Assembly: GCF_001426885.1 (NCBI RefSeq)
Contig: NZ_LMFP01000013.1
Span: forward strand, 360,659-424,658
DNA length: 64,000 nucleotides
Source of the DNA: Pelomonas sp. Root1444
Lineage (GTDB): Bacteria > Pseudomonadota > Gammaproteobacteria > Burkholderiales > Burkholderiaceae_C
Reading direction: 5' to 3'
Part shown: piece by piece, positions 11,122 to 18,433 of the stretch
How the letters are laid out: every line of letters starts with the position of its first letter
Numbering within the stretch: position 1 is the stretch's first letter
Notes under the pieces: generated by a model
What the model saw: the letters and a program-made list of their open reading frames with translations, nothing else
Database searches by the model: none
What the model was told of the DNA's origin: nothing
Program-made: the position numbers and the translations under genes

Positions 11122-11152
11122 AGGCTAAAAGTTCAAGCTCACTTCAAGTCAA
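11122..11152 (-). promoter_or_regulatory. MerR/SoxR-type promoter candidate for the MFS gene
   Basis: On the minus strand TTGACT and TAGCCT are separated by 19 bp. The overlong spacer is the hallmark of promoters activated by MerR-family proteins. The spacer holds a CTTGAA element like the right half of SoxR/CueR-type sites; the left half matches less well. No MerR-family gene lies in this window. Confidence 0.45.
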
Positions 11153-11185
11153 GCGGGCAGGAAAGGCCCAGGGGACAATCGGGGC

Positions 11186-12280
11186 ATGTCCCTTTCCGTG
11201 TTGCACTGTGCCTCAGCCGGCTTCGAGTCGGCCTGCCGCATCCCTGCCCTGCCCGCCTCGCACCGCAGCCATGGGCTGCACGGCCACAGCTATTTCGCCA
11301 CGGTGCGCACGGCGCTGCCAGCTGGCTGGGCGGCCTTCCCGGGCGGCGAGGTGCAGGCGCTGCGGGTGCGCATGGCCGACACGGTCGCGCCGCTGGACCA
11401 TGCGCTGCTGAACGACTTCCTGCCCGAACCGACCGACGAGAATCTGGCGCGCTGGCTGCGCGGCCGCCTCGACGTGCCCGGCATCGTGCAGGTCGGTGTG
11501 CAGAGCACGACCCACAGCGGCGTGGACCTGGACGGCGTCGGCCACGCCCATGTGTGGCGCCGCTACCGCTTCCAGGCCGCGCACCAGCTGCCCCACGTGC
11601 CGGCCGGCCACCAGTGCGGCCGCATGCACGGCCATGGCTTCGAGGTCATCCTGCATGCCAACGCGGACCTGGGCGAGCGCGACCTCGCCATCGACTACGA
11701 CCAGCTGGACGAGGTCTGGGCGCCGCTGCATTTCGAGCTGAACTACCGCTGCCTGAACGACATCGACGGCCTGCACAACCCGACCAGCGAGAACATCTCG
11801 GCCTGGCTGTGGCAGCGCCTGAAGCCCGCGCTGCCGGAGCTGAGCTGGGTGACGGTCTACGAGACCGGCTCCAGCGGCGCGAACTTCAACGGCCAGAGCT
11901 ATCGCATCTGGAAGGAGATGACGCTCGACAGTGCCGTTCGCATGGCCGCCGCACCCACCGGCCACCCGCTGGCGGGCATCCACGGCCATACCTTCACCTT
12001 GCGGCTGCACCTGGCCGCGCCGCTGGACCAGGTGATGGGCTGGACGGTGGACTTCGGCGACGTGAAGGCGTTGTTCAACCCGATCTTCAAGCGGCTGGAC
12101 CACCACCCGCTGTACGAGATCGCCGGCCTGCCGGATGGCGACGCGGCGTCCATCGCGGCGTGGGTGCTGCGCGAGGGCGGCGGCTTGCTGCCGCAGATCG
12201 ACCGCGTGGACCTGTACGAGACGCGCGGCTCGGGGGCCATCGTCAGCCGCGCCGACTCCGAAGAATTGATCCCCGTATGA
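11186..12280 (+). CDS. queD: Three-domain 6-carboxytetrahydropterin synthase (QueD-like fusion)
   Basis: QueD converts dihydroneopterin triphosphate to 6-carboxytetrahydropterin in queuosine/7-deazaguanine synthesis. Usual QueD is about 120 residues; this protein has 364 and contains three consecutive PTPS/QueD repeats (about 6-120, 125-240, 245-355). Repeat 2 has the zinc ligands H133, H148, H150, catalytic Cys (CGRMHGH, C144) and E226, but its catalytic LDHH is LNYR (185-188). Repeats 1 and 3 keep LDH (70-72; 304-307) but lack the catalytic Cys and one zinc His (C17 and S28; V251 and L262). The composite active site is discussed in the findings. The stop overlaps queE by ATGA. Confidence 0.85.
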   Translation: MSLSVLHCASAGFESACRIPALPASHRSHGLHGHSYFATVRTALPAGWAAFPGGEVQALRVRMADTVAPLDHALLNDFLPEPTDENLARWLRGRLDVPGIVQVGVQSTTHSGVDLDGVGHAHVWRRYRFQAAHQLPHVPAGHQCGRMHGHGFEVILHANADLGERDLAIDYDQLDEVWAPLHFELNYRCLNDIDGLHNPTSENISAWLWQRLKPALPELSWVTVYETGSSGANFNGQSYRIWKEMTLDSAVRMAAAPTGHPLAGIHGHTFTLRLHLAAPLDQVMGWTVDFGDVKALFNPIFKRLDHHPLYEIAGLPDGDAASIAAWVLREGGGLLPQIDRVDLYETRGSGAIVSRADSEELIPV

Positions 12281-12906
12281 CGTACAGCGTTAAAGAACTC
12301 TTCTACACGCTGCAGGGCGAAGGCGCCCAGGCCGGACGCGCGGCGGTGTTCTGCCGCTTTGCCGGCTGCAACCTCTGGACCGGCCGCGAGCAGGACCGGG
12401 CGGCGGCGGTCTGCACGTTCTGCGACACCGACTTTGTTGGCACGGACGGCGAGGGCGGCGGCAAGTTCGCGACGGCGGATGCGCTGGCGGACGCGATTGC
12501 CAAGGCCTGGCCGGGCGGGGGGCGACCTTACGTGGTTTGCACGGGCGGCGAGCCGTTGCTGCAACTGGACACACCGCTGATCGATGCGTTGCACGCCCGC
12601 GGCTTCGAAGTCGCCGTCGAGACCAACGGCACGCAACCGGCACCGCCGGGACTGGACTGGATCTGCGTCAGCCCCAAGGCCGATGCGCCGCTGGTGCTGA
12701 CGTCGGGGCACGAGCTGAAGCTGGTCTATCCGCAGCCGCTGGCGCAACCCGAGCGGTTTGCCGCGCTCGACTTCCAGCATTTCTTTCTGCAGCCGATGGA
12801 CTCGGTGCTGCAGCGAGAACACACCAAGAGGGCAGTGGCCTACTGCATGCAACACCCGCAGTGGCGGTTGTCGGTGCAGATGCACAAGGTGGTGGGGATC
12901 GCGTGA
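12277..12906 (+). CDS. queE: 7-carboxy-7-deazaguanine synthase (radical SAM)
   Basis: 209 residues. QueE performs the radical-SAM ring contraction of 6-carboxytetrahydropterin to 7-carboxy-7-deazaguanine, the step after QueD. The cluster-binding cysteines are C31, C46 and C49, a CX14CX2C spacing as described for Burkholderia QueE instead of the usual CX3CX2C. Other family marks are FYTLQGEGAQAGR at the N-terminus, CTGGEPLLQ and VETNGT. The start codon overlaps the queD stop (ATGA), so the two are translationally coupled; queC, queF and tgt are not in the window. Confidence 0.93.
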   Translation: MTYSVKELFYTLQGEGAQAGRAAVFCRFAGCNLWTGREQDRAAAVCTFCDTDFVGTDGEGGGKFATADALADAIAKAWPGGGRPYVVCTGGEPLLQLDTPLIDALHARGFEVAVETNGTQPAPPGLDWICVSPKADAPLVLTSGHELKLVYPQPLAQPERFAALDFQHFFLQPMDSVLQREHTKRAVAYCMQHPQWRLSVQMHKVVGIA

Positions 12907-12943
12907 CAGCCAGTCCGCTGCTTGTCCGTCGCGCTGGAAATCA

Positions 12944-13288
12944 TCAAGCCCATGCCATCCCCCATTCGACGCGGACGTGCGGCTTGAGCTGAAGCTCGCA
13001 GGACCTGACGCTCTCGTCACTGAACCCGACCCGCAGCAGCTCCGTGGCGCCTGTGGACACGATTTCCCAACGGTTCACCCTCACGCAGTGCAGCCGCGCC
13101 CGCAGCAACTCGCCCTGCCACCACTCGAACGAAAACTCCCCTTCGTCCGGCGCCACGGTCGCGATGACGCGGTCGTCGCCGCGCCGCGTCGAGAACCTGG
13201 CGCCGTAGTGCCAACCGTCGGGATGGACCCATTCGGGCTCGGTCTCAAAGAAGGCCACGTGGTCGAGGAGCGTCGGTCTGTCGGTCAT
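12944..13288 (-). CDS. Conserved hypothetical protein, small soluble
   Basis: 114 residues with no signal peptide or membrane segment. It is rich in aromatic residues (EFSFEWWQGELLRARL) and looks like a compact beta-rich fold. I do not recognise the family. It lies between the convergent queE gene and a hairpin terminator behind ompW. Codon usage agrees with its neighbours, and the ATG is the only reasonable start; that it is a real gene rests on composition and on the absence of a better reading on the other strand. Confidence 0.5.
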   Translation of the reverse strand: MTDRPTLLDHVAFFETEPEWVHPDGWHYGARFSTRRGDDRVIATVAPDEGEFSFEWWQGELLRARLHCVRVNRWEIVSTGATELLRVGFSDESVRSCELQLKPHVRVEWGMAWA

Positions 13289-13340
13289 GATTGCCTGGGC
13301 GCGGTGAGACCGACTATGCCAACAAGCGGCGGCAAAGAAA

Positions 13341-13358
13341 AAGGGGCCGCGGCCCCTT
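13341..13358 (-). terminator. Intrinsic terminator of ompW (minus strand)
   Basis: AAGGGGCCGCGGCCCCTT is a perfect 18-bp palindrome. On the minus strand it is followed by a T-rich tract (TTTTTCTTT) and lies 20 bp after the ompW stop codon. Confidence 0.75.
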
Positions 13359-13378
13359 GTTGAACCATTGAAGCCCGA

Positions 13379-14056
13379 TCAGAACCGGTACCCCACGCCG
13401 AACTTGATCGACACCGGATCCAGCGTCGTCTCTATGGTCTGCCCGGTGGACAGCGAACCGGTCGTCTTGATGAAGGTCTTGGTGACGGACAAGCTGGCGG
13501 ACCAGTCCTTGGTCACGTTGTAGGCGGCGCCCAGTTCCAGCGTGGCACCGAGCCTGCTCTTCATGGACAGCGTGGTCGGGTTGCTGGCCGTGCCGCCGGT
13601 GATGCCGGACAGCACGGCCGTGGCGCGGGGCTTGAAGAAGTAGCCATAGGTCGGGCCCACGCCGACGAAGGGGCGGAAGGCGCTGCCGGCGTCGCCGAAG
13701 CGGTACTGGGCCAGCAGTGTCATCGGCAGCGACTTGACGGTGCCGAGCTTGCCCACGCCGTCGATCGCGCCCGCGCCGACGACGTCGTGCTTGAAGGGCG
13801 CGGCGATCGGCAGGTCGATGCTGATGTTGTCGGTCCAGTAGTAGGTGATGCCGCCGACGAAGGAGCTGGCCTTCTTCACGTCGACCTTGGTGCCAGCCAG
13901 GCTGGGCGCGGTCAGGTCACCGCTTTCGACCTGCGGCGTGATCTGCGCCGCGCCGCCGTAGACGACGACGCTGCCGGCGGATTGCGCAAAGGCAGCGCCG
14001 CTGGCGAGAAGGGCGATCGAGGCTGCGGCACCGAGGAGGAGCTTGGTTTTCTTCAT
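13379..14056 (-). CDS. ompW: OmpW-family outer membrane beta-barrel protein
   Basis: 225 residues. A Lys-rich signal peptide (MKKTKLLLGAAASIALLASGAAFAQ) is cleaved after AFAQ. The mature protein has alternating amphipathic strands ending in KFGVGYRF with the C-terminal Phe required for BAM-dependent insertion. The pattern GITYYWTDNISIDLPIAAPF and FRPFVGVGPTYGYFF is typical of the OmpW family of eight-stranded barrels, thought to pass small hydrophobic molecules. A good hairpin terminator follows. It is 30 bp from the end of the next leftward gene but probably has its own promoter. Confidence 0.88.
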   Translation of the reverse strand: MKKTKLLLGAAASIALLASGAAFAQSAGSVVVYGGAAQITPQVESGDLTAPSLAGTKVDVKKASSFVGGITYYWTDNISIDLPIAAPFKHDVVGAGAIDGVGKLGTVKSLPMTLLAQYRFGDAGSAFRPFVGVGPTYGYFFKPRATAVLSGITGGTASNPTTLSMKSRLGATLELGAAYNVTKDWSASLSVTKTFIKTTGSLSTGQTIETTLDPVSIKFGVGYRF

Positions 14057-14086
14057 GGGTGGTCTCCGGATGGGGTGCGGCGCGGC

Positions 14087-15250
14087 TTACAGCCAGCCCT
14101 TGGTGGCCAGCGATTTGCCGATCAACTGCTGCGTCAGCTGGTGGCCGTACGGCGTGGGGTGGAAGCCGTCAGAGAAGGCGTAGGTCTTCCACCAGTCGTT
14201 GCCGGTCACGCCGGTGGGTGGCGCGGCGGACAGGGCGGTGGCCGTGCAGGCCGGGAAGTTGTAGGTGGGCAGGCCATCGCCGCCCACGCCGGCGATGGGG
14301 CAGGCCGGCGTCTTCACGTTGGTGATGCCGAACTGCGCCGGCGTGGCGACCTGGTCCTGGAAGGCCTTGTAGAAATCGATCAGCACGACGCGCTCGTCGG
14401 TGCCGACCTTGGCCGCGAGCTGGGTGTTGTAGGCGGTCATCCAGCCCTGGAAGGTGGATTGCGCCGCGGCACGGGCGGTGGCGCCGGCCGTGCCGCCGCC
14501 ATTGGCAGCGGCGATGCTGTCCAGCACCAGCTGGAAACGCGGCGTGTAGGTGACGTCGGGGATGTTGAGCAGCACGACATGGGTGGCGCCCTTGTCCAGC
14601 ACGTTGGCCTTGATGGCCGCGTAGAACTTGTCGGCCAGCGCCGTCATGTAGGTTGCGCCGAGGCCCGCAGTGCCGGCGGCGCCGCCGGCCAGGCCGGTGC
14701 CGATCTGCGTGGGCGTGAGCAGCGTGCCGAGCAGGCCGCGGTAGGCGGCAGCGGCGTCACGCGGGATGTTCAGGTAGACGCCGACAAGGTCGGCCGCATC
14801 GTTGCCGCCGCCGTCGATGATGACGAGGTCGGTCGCCGTGAAGCTGCCGGTGGCCGCAAAGGTCGCCATCTGCGTGCCGATGTTCAACGGGTTGGTCGGC
14901 AGCACGCTGGTGTGCGTGATGCGGCCACCACCGATGGCGTAGTTCGTGCAGCCGGCCGCCGGGTTGACGCCGAAGGTCGTCGCGCCGGTGGCGGCGTAAT
15001 ACGGGCAGAGCGTCTTGCCGTAGTTGGCGGCGACGCGCTCGGCGTAGATCAGGTTGTCGGGGCTCTGGACGGTGAACTTGTAGCCGAAGGTGCCGCTGTC
15101 CTGGATGCTGTCGCCGAAGACCTTGACCGAGGTGATGTTGACCTGCGGCGTCGTGTCCGCAGTTTCACCGCCACCGCCGCAGCCGGCCACGAGCAGGCTG
15201 CCCAACAACGCCGCCGAGGCTGTGGCGATCCGGGTGAGAAAGGGTTTCAT
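14087..15250 (-). CDS. SGNH/GDSL-family esterase lipoprotein
   Basis: 387 residues. The signal peptide carries a lipobox SLLVAGC followed by a Gly-rich spacer, so it is probably anchored in the outer membrane. GDSL block I is VFGDSIQDSG (catalytic Ser), block III contains GGGNDAAD, and block V is SDGFHPTPYGHQ with the catalytic Asp and His. These place it among the GDSL esterases/lipases. A GGAG ribosome-binding site precedes the ATG at 15250; a longer in-frame extension upstream lacks one. Its substrate is unknown. It is transcribed towards ompW. Confidence 0.88.
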   Translation of the reverse strand: MKPFLTRIATASAALLGSLLVAGCGGGGETADTTPQVNITSVKVFGDSIQDSGTFGYKFTVQSPDNLIYAERVAANYGKTLCPYYAATGATTFGVNPAAGCTNYAIGGGRITHTSVLPTNPLNIGTQMATFAATGSFTATDLVIIDGGGNDAADLVGVYLNIPRDAAAAYRGLLGTLLTPTQIGTGLAGGAAGTAGLGATYMTALADKFYAAIKANVLDKGATHVVLLNIPDVTYTPRFQLVLDSIAAANGGGTAGATARAAAQSTFQGWMTAYNTQLAAKVGTDERVVLIDFYKAFQDQVATPAQFGITNVKTPACPIAGVGGDGLPTYNFPACTATALSAAPPTGVTGNDWWKTYAFSDGFHPTPYGHQLTQQLIGKSLATKGWL

Positions 15251-15420
15251 CGTTGTCTCCAGGGCGACACGCGCGGCCGGCGCATCGCAGTCAATTCGGG
15301 ACGGCAACTCTAGCGGTTGCTTTTTAGTACGGTCGTTCGTTTTTCCCCTGAGTGCGCGTAAAGAAAGTCACGCGCAAGGAAGCCGCAAAGTCTGTGGACG
15401 GCGCTGGGATAAGCGGCCAG

Positions 15421-15429
15421 TTATCCACA
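15421..15429 (+). promoter_or_regulatory. Perfect DnaA box
   Basis: TTATCCACA equals the strong DnaA-box consensus. Together with a near-box 119 bp away it suggests DnaA-ATP regulation or titration here. Confidence 0.5.
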
Positions 15430-15539
15430 GCGCGGCGCCGATTTGCGAAGTTGTACCCAAACGCCAGTGCCGCCGTACCGGGCCTGGCGCACAGGCTTGT
15501 GCGCCGGTCAAGCGCTTGCGGCGTAAGGACTTTTTGCCC

Positions 15540-15548
15540 TTGTCCACA
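15540..15548 (+). promoter_or_regulatory. DnaA-box-like site (one mismatch)
   Basis: TTGTCCACA differs at one position from the consensus TTATCCACA. It lies 75 bp before the start of the MazG-like gene. Confidence 0.35.
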
Positions 15549-15622
15549 GCGCAGGGCGCCCTCTACGACCACTACCACCTTGAAATCTTGAACACCATCT
15601 GGAATACAGAAGACACTTCCCC

Positions 15623-15937
15623 ATGGACATTCCGACCCTGCAGCAGCGCCTGCGCCAGTTCGCTGCCGACCGCGACTGGCAGCCCTACCAGACCCCCAAG
15701 AACCTGGCGATGGCCATGACGGTGGAGGCCGCCGAGCTGCTGGAAATCTTCCAGTGGCTGACGCCGGAGCAGTCCCTCGACCTCAGCGATGACCAGCGCC
15801 GCCATCTCGGCGAGGAACTGTCCGATGTGCTGCTGTACCTGGTGCAGATCGCCGACCATGGCGGCGTCGACCTGGATGCGGCCGTCGAGCGCAAGCTGGC
15901 GATGAATGCCATCAAGCATCCGGCCAAGAAGTCTTGA
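15623..15937 (+). CDS. MazG-like nucleotide pyrophosphohydrolase (DCTPP1/RS21-C6 type)
   Basis: 104 residues, all helical. The metal-binding motif EAAELLEIFQW (ExxxE) and the second acidic pair in EELSDVLLYLVQIAD (ExxD) define the all-alpha NTP pyrophosphatase fold. The similarity pattern is closest to small dCTPase (DCTPP1-like) enzymes that sanitise non-canonical dNTPs to dNMP plus pyrophosphate. It is followed 10 bp later by a DnaQ-like exonuclease, so both may serve nucleotide-pool and replication fidelity. DnaA-box-like sites lie upstream. Confidence 0.85.
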   Translation: MDIPTLQQRLRQFAADRDWQPYQTPKNLAMAMTVEAAELLEIFQWLTPEQSLDLSDDQRRHLGEELSDVLLYLVQIADHGGVDLDAAVERKLAMNAIKHPAKKS

Positions 15938-15947
15938 GGAGGGCTGC

Positions 15948-16694
15948 ATGGAAACCATCGCCGTCATCGACTTCGAGACGACCGGCCTCGGGCCCACGAG
16001 CGGCGGGCGGGCCACCGAGATCGCCGCCGTGCTGGTTCGCAACGGCGCGGTGGTCGATGCCTGGAGCAGCCTGATGAACAGCGGCGCCTGGGTGCCGCCC
16101 TACATCCAGGCGCTGACCGGCATCACCAACGAGATGCTGGCGGGCGCACCGGACTCGGCGAGCGTCATGCGCGAACTGGCGCACTTCACTGCCGGCTGCC
16201 CGCTGGTGGCGCATAACGCGGCCTTCGACCGGGGCTTCTGGCAAGCCGAGATGTCTCGTGCCGCGCTCCCGCCCGACCCGGCGCACGAGTTCGCCTGCAC
16301 CGTGCTGCTGTCGCGCCGGCTCTGGCCCGAGGCCAGCAGCCATTCGCTGGGCGAGATGACGCGCTTTCACGACATCCGCTTCAGCGGCCGCGCCCACCGG
16401 GCGATGGCCGACGCGCGCGTGACGGCCGAGCTGCTGCTGAAAGTGCGGGTCGAGATCGCGCAGCGGTTTGCGATGGATCTGGGTGACGTCGAGGTCAACC
16501 ATGCGCTGCTGGCGCAGCTGCAACGCACGCCACTGCGCTGGCTCAGGCGCGGCCTCGTCGAGCATGTGAAAGCGCACCGGGCGACGGCTGAGGTACAGGA
16601 AAAATTTCTGTCAAGAGCTGACGCCGCAGGCTTGGACAAGGACAATCGCGCCCTTTCGTCCCCGTGCCATTGCCCAAGAGTTCCATGTCCGTGA
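15948..16694 (+). CDS. DnaQ-like 3'-5' exonuclease (DEDDh)
   Basis: 248 residues. ExoI motif VIDFETTGLG, ExoII in LVAHNAAFDRGF and ExoIII HRAMADARVTAELL (the H of DEDDh followed by the last Asp) give a complete active site. The family includes the DNA polymerase III epsilon subunit and stand-alone proofreading-type exonucleases. I start it at the ATG after a strong GAGGAGG ribosome-binding site, 10 bp downstream of the MazG-like gene. The C-terminal 60 residues are not part of the nuclease core. Its end overlaps the start of the following GNAT gene by 10 bp. Confidence 0.85.
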   Translation: METIAVIDFETTGLGPTSGGRATEIAAVLVRNGAVVDAWSSLMNSGAWVPPYIQALTGITNEMLAGAPDSASVMRELAHFTAGCPLVAHNAAFDRGFWQAEMSRAALPPDPAHEFACTVLLSRRLWPEASSHSLGEMTRFHDIRFSGRAHRAMADARVTAELLLKVRVEIAQRFAMDLGDVEVNHALLAQLQRTPLRWLRRGLVEHVKAHRATAEVQEKFLSRADAAGLDKDNRALSSPCHCPRVPCP

Positions 16695-17203
16695 TCCAGG
16701 TTCGCCCCGCCACCCTGCGCGATGCCAAGGCCATCGCCGAGATCCATGTCGCTGCCAGCCAGGATGCCTACAAGGCCTTGCTGCCGGCCGCCGCCCTGGA
16801 TGCGATGTCGGTGCAGAAGCGCCAGGCCTTCTGGCGCGAGGCCATCGACCTCTGCGAGCCGCAAGTCATCGTCGCCCATCTGGACAACAAGATCATGGGC
16901 TTCGCCGGCTTCGACCGTTCACGCGACAAGGGCACGCCGGCCACGACCGGCGAGGTCTGGGCGATGTTTGCCGACCCGGTGCACTGGGACAAGGGCGTGG
17001 GCCTGGCGCTGTGGGATGCCACGCGCGACGGCCTGCAGGAAGAAGGCTGCACCAAGGCCACGCTGTGGTGCTACCTGCGCAACGAACGCGCCCTGCGCTT
17101 CTTCGAGCTGGCCGGCTTCAAGCGCGAGCTGGGCAGCGCCCGCACGACGGAAGTCGGCGGCGCACGGGTCGAAGAGATCCGCCTGCACCGCTCGTTGGTC
17201 TGA
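16685..17203 (+). CDS. GNAT-family N-acetyltransferase
   Basis: 172 residues. The N-terminal IQVRPATLRDAKAIAEIHVAA, the central GEVWAMFADPVHWDKGVGLALWDATRD (acetyl-CoA loop, a variant of Q/RxxGxG/A) and the C-terminal CYLRNERALRFFELAGFKRE are classical GNAT signatures. The acceptor is unknown. The ATG before SVIQVRP has an AAGAG ribosome-binding site; a start 21 bp upstream is possible. A strong bidirectional terminator follows. Confidence 0.82.
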   Translation: MSVIQVRPATLRDAKAIAEIHVAASQDAYKALLPAAALDAMSVQKRQAFWREAIDLCEPQVIVAHLDNKIMGFAGFDRSRDKGTPATTGEVWAMFADPVHWDKGVGLALWDATRDGLQEEGCTKATLWCYLRNERALRFFELAGFKRELGSARTTEVGGARVEEIRLHRSLV

Positions 17204-17223
17204 ACGACCCAGCACGAAGGAAC

Positions 17224-17246
17224 AAAGCGCCCCTCGGGGCGCTTTT
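17224..17246. terminator. Bidirectional intrinsic terminator
   Basis: AAAGCGCCCC-TC-GGGGCGCTTTT gives a 10-bp perfect stem flanked by A and T tracts. It serves the GNAT gene on the plus strand and the HNH-like gene on the minus strand. Confidence 0.85.
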
Positions 17247-17269
17247 CGATGGGGTCAGCGGCGCAGGCC

Positions 17270-18313
17270 TCAAGCCGCGTAGCCGCCTGTGTTCAATGCC
17301 CAGCCGTCGGTGGCGTCGTCATGACGTTGCACATGCACGGGGCTGAGCTTCTTGGCGGCAGCACGTTCCACGAGGTTCTCGGCCTGCGCGGGCGTCAGCT
17401 GCAGCGCGAAGCGCGTCCAGCGCTTCTGCACCAGCGGCAGGGCCCAGGCGTCCTCTAGCGCCCAACGGATGTGATGCGGCTCCTGCAGTTCGTTGGCGGC
17501 CAGAACGCGCGGCGCCAGGGCCAGCACGAAACGGTTGAAGTCGGTTCGCAGTGGGTCCGTCGGCAGCAGGGCTTCCAGGCGGCTCAGCCGGGCACTCCAG
17601 CCGGGCGTGGCAAGCTGGCGCGTGACCAGCGCCTGCAGCGCCTGGATGGGGTTGAAGAGGCGCAGCCGGTTTGGCGGCAGCACGTGTAGCGGGATCTGCG
17701 CAGCGTCCTCATGGCTCAACGGCGTGACGAAGCTGGCCAGCACCGCCAGGCGCCGCCATTCGGCCTCCGCCAGGCCACCGATGCGGGTGATGGGCCCAGA
17801 GGCGCAGCTGCCGGCCATTCCGTTCAACGCGGCATGGTCGCGTGAACCCTTGGCCTGGTTGGCGCGGCGGCTCATGACGGCAAGGTTGCCGGCGGCATAG
17901 CCGGCGTCGTCACGGACGCGGTCGATGGAGCGGTTGGTGTCGTCGAGCGGTTCGCGCGAAATGGGGCAATGGCTGGTATCGAGCTGAGCCAGGTGATGTG
18001 GCGTCAGCTGGATGTCTTCGAAGCTGCGGCCGCGGGCCCAGGCGTGGGTGCGCAGGCTCAGCCATTGTTCGACCTGCGGGCTGGCGGGCGCGCGCACCGG
18101 GCGGCCACGGCTGGCCAGCCAGCCGCGCTGCAGCGGCGACTGCGGGTAGAGGTGGCCGATGGGCGGCGTCACGCCGTGCAGCGCGTAGTCACGGCCCAGG
18201 GCCAGGCCGGTGCGCTCGTGGGCGCTGACGCTGGCGGGCGCGTCGATCAGTCCCAGGTCGAACTGGACGAGGGCGGGGCGGGCATTGGCTTGGGCATTGA
18301 GGACGGCTTGCAT
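17270..18313 (-). CDS. HNH-like motif protein of unknown function
   Basis: 347 residues. Most of the protein is unfamiliar, but residues about 116-155 contain CPISREPL, then SIDRVRDDAGYAAGNLAVMS and RRANQAKG. This matches the core of phage-type HNH endonucleases (CP.t..., Sid.vdp..GY..gN..v.s...N..K), including the Asp, Asn and Asn positions (D131, N143, N152). A second zinc-ligand Cys pair is not evident. AGGAG precedes the ATG. It is divergent from a WYL regulator across a 120-bp gap with an inverted repeat. Its function could be DNA cleavage or merely an HNH-derived fold. Confidence 0.6.
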   Translation of the reverse strand: MQAVLNAQANARPALVQFDLGLIDAPASVSAHERTGLALGRDYALHGVTPPIGHLYPQSPLQRGWLASRGRPVRAPASPQVEQWLSLRTHAWARGRSFEDIQLTPHHLAQLDTSHCPISREPLDDTNRSIDRVRDDAGYAAGNLAVMSRRANQAKGSRDHAALNGMAGSCASGPITRIGGLAEAEWRRLAVLASFVTPLSHEDAAQIPLHVLPPNRLRLFNPIQALQALVTRQLATPGWSARLSRLEALLPTDPLRTDFNRFVLALAPRVLAANELQEPHHIRWALEDAWALPLVQKRWTRFALQLTPAQAENLVERAAAKKLSPVHVQRHDDATDGWALNTGGYAA

Positions 18314-18370
18314 GTCGAGCTCCTGGATTGAGAGGCACGCCGTGGAGTCGCGGGCCTTGCATGCAGTCTG

Positions 18371-18386
18371 TGAGCCGGGTGGCTCA
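18371..18386. promoter_or_regulatory. Operator-like inverted repeat between HNH-like and WYL genes
   Basis: TGAGCC-GGGT-GGCTCA has perfect 6-bp arms and a 4-bp centre. It sits in the divergent promoter gap and is a plausible site for the adjacent WYL regulator. Confidence 0.4.
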
Positions 18387-18433
18387 TGAGATGATCCATC
18401 TCGAAACCACTGTGAATATTTTCAGCACCCGCC

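Larger units (their letters stand above)
15251..15622. other. Intergenic region with DnaA-box-like sites
   Basis: A 372-bp non-coding gap between divergent genes, less G+C-rich than its surroundings, with T-tracts (near 15320-15345). It holds one perfect DnaA box and one single-mismatch box, plus a third TCCACA core in reverse (15393-15398). I see no gene, tRNA or repeat family in it. It must also hold the promoters of both flanking genes. Confidence 0.6.

Noticed and set aside
11094-11185. preQ1 riboswitch before the queD-queE operon
   Set aside because: No A-rich tail pairing with a small loop and no preQ1-I/II core is visible; the notable sequence there fits a MerR-type promoter on the other strand.
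15251-15622. Chromosomal oriC at 15.4 kb
   Set aside because: Only one perfect DnaA box plus weak ones, no clear A+T-rich unwinding region, and no dnaA/rpmH neighbours. The parS sites are 33 kb away; kept only as a DnaA-box cluster.
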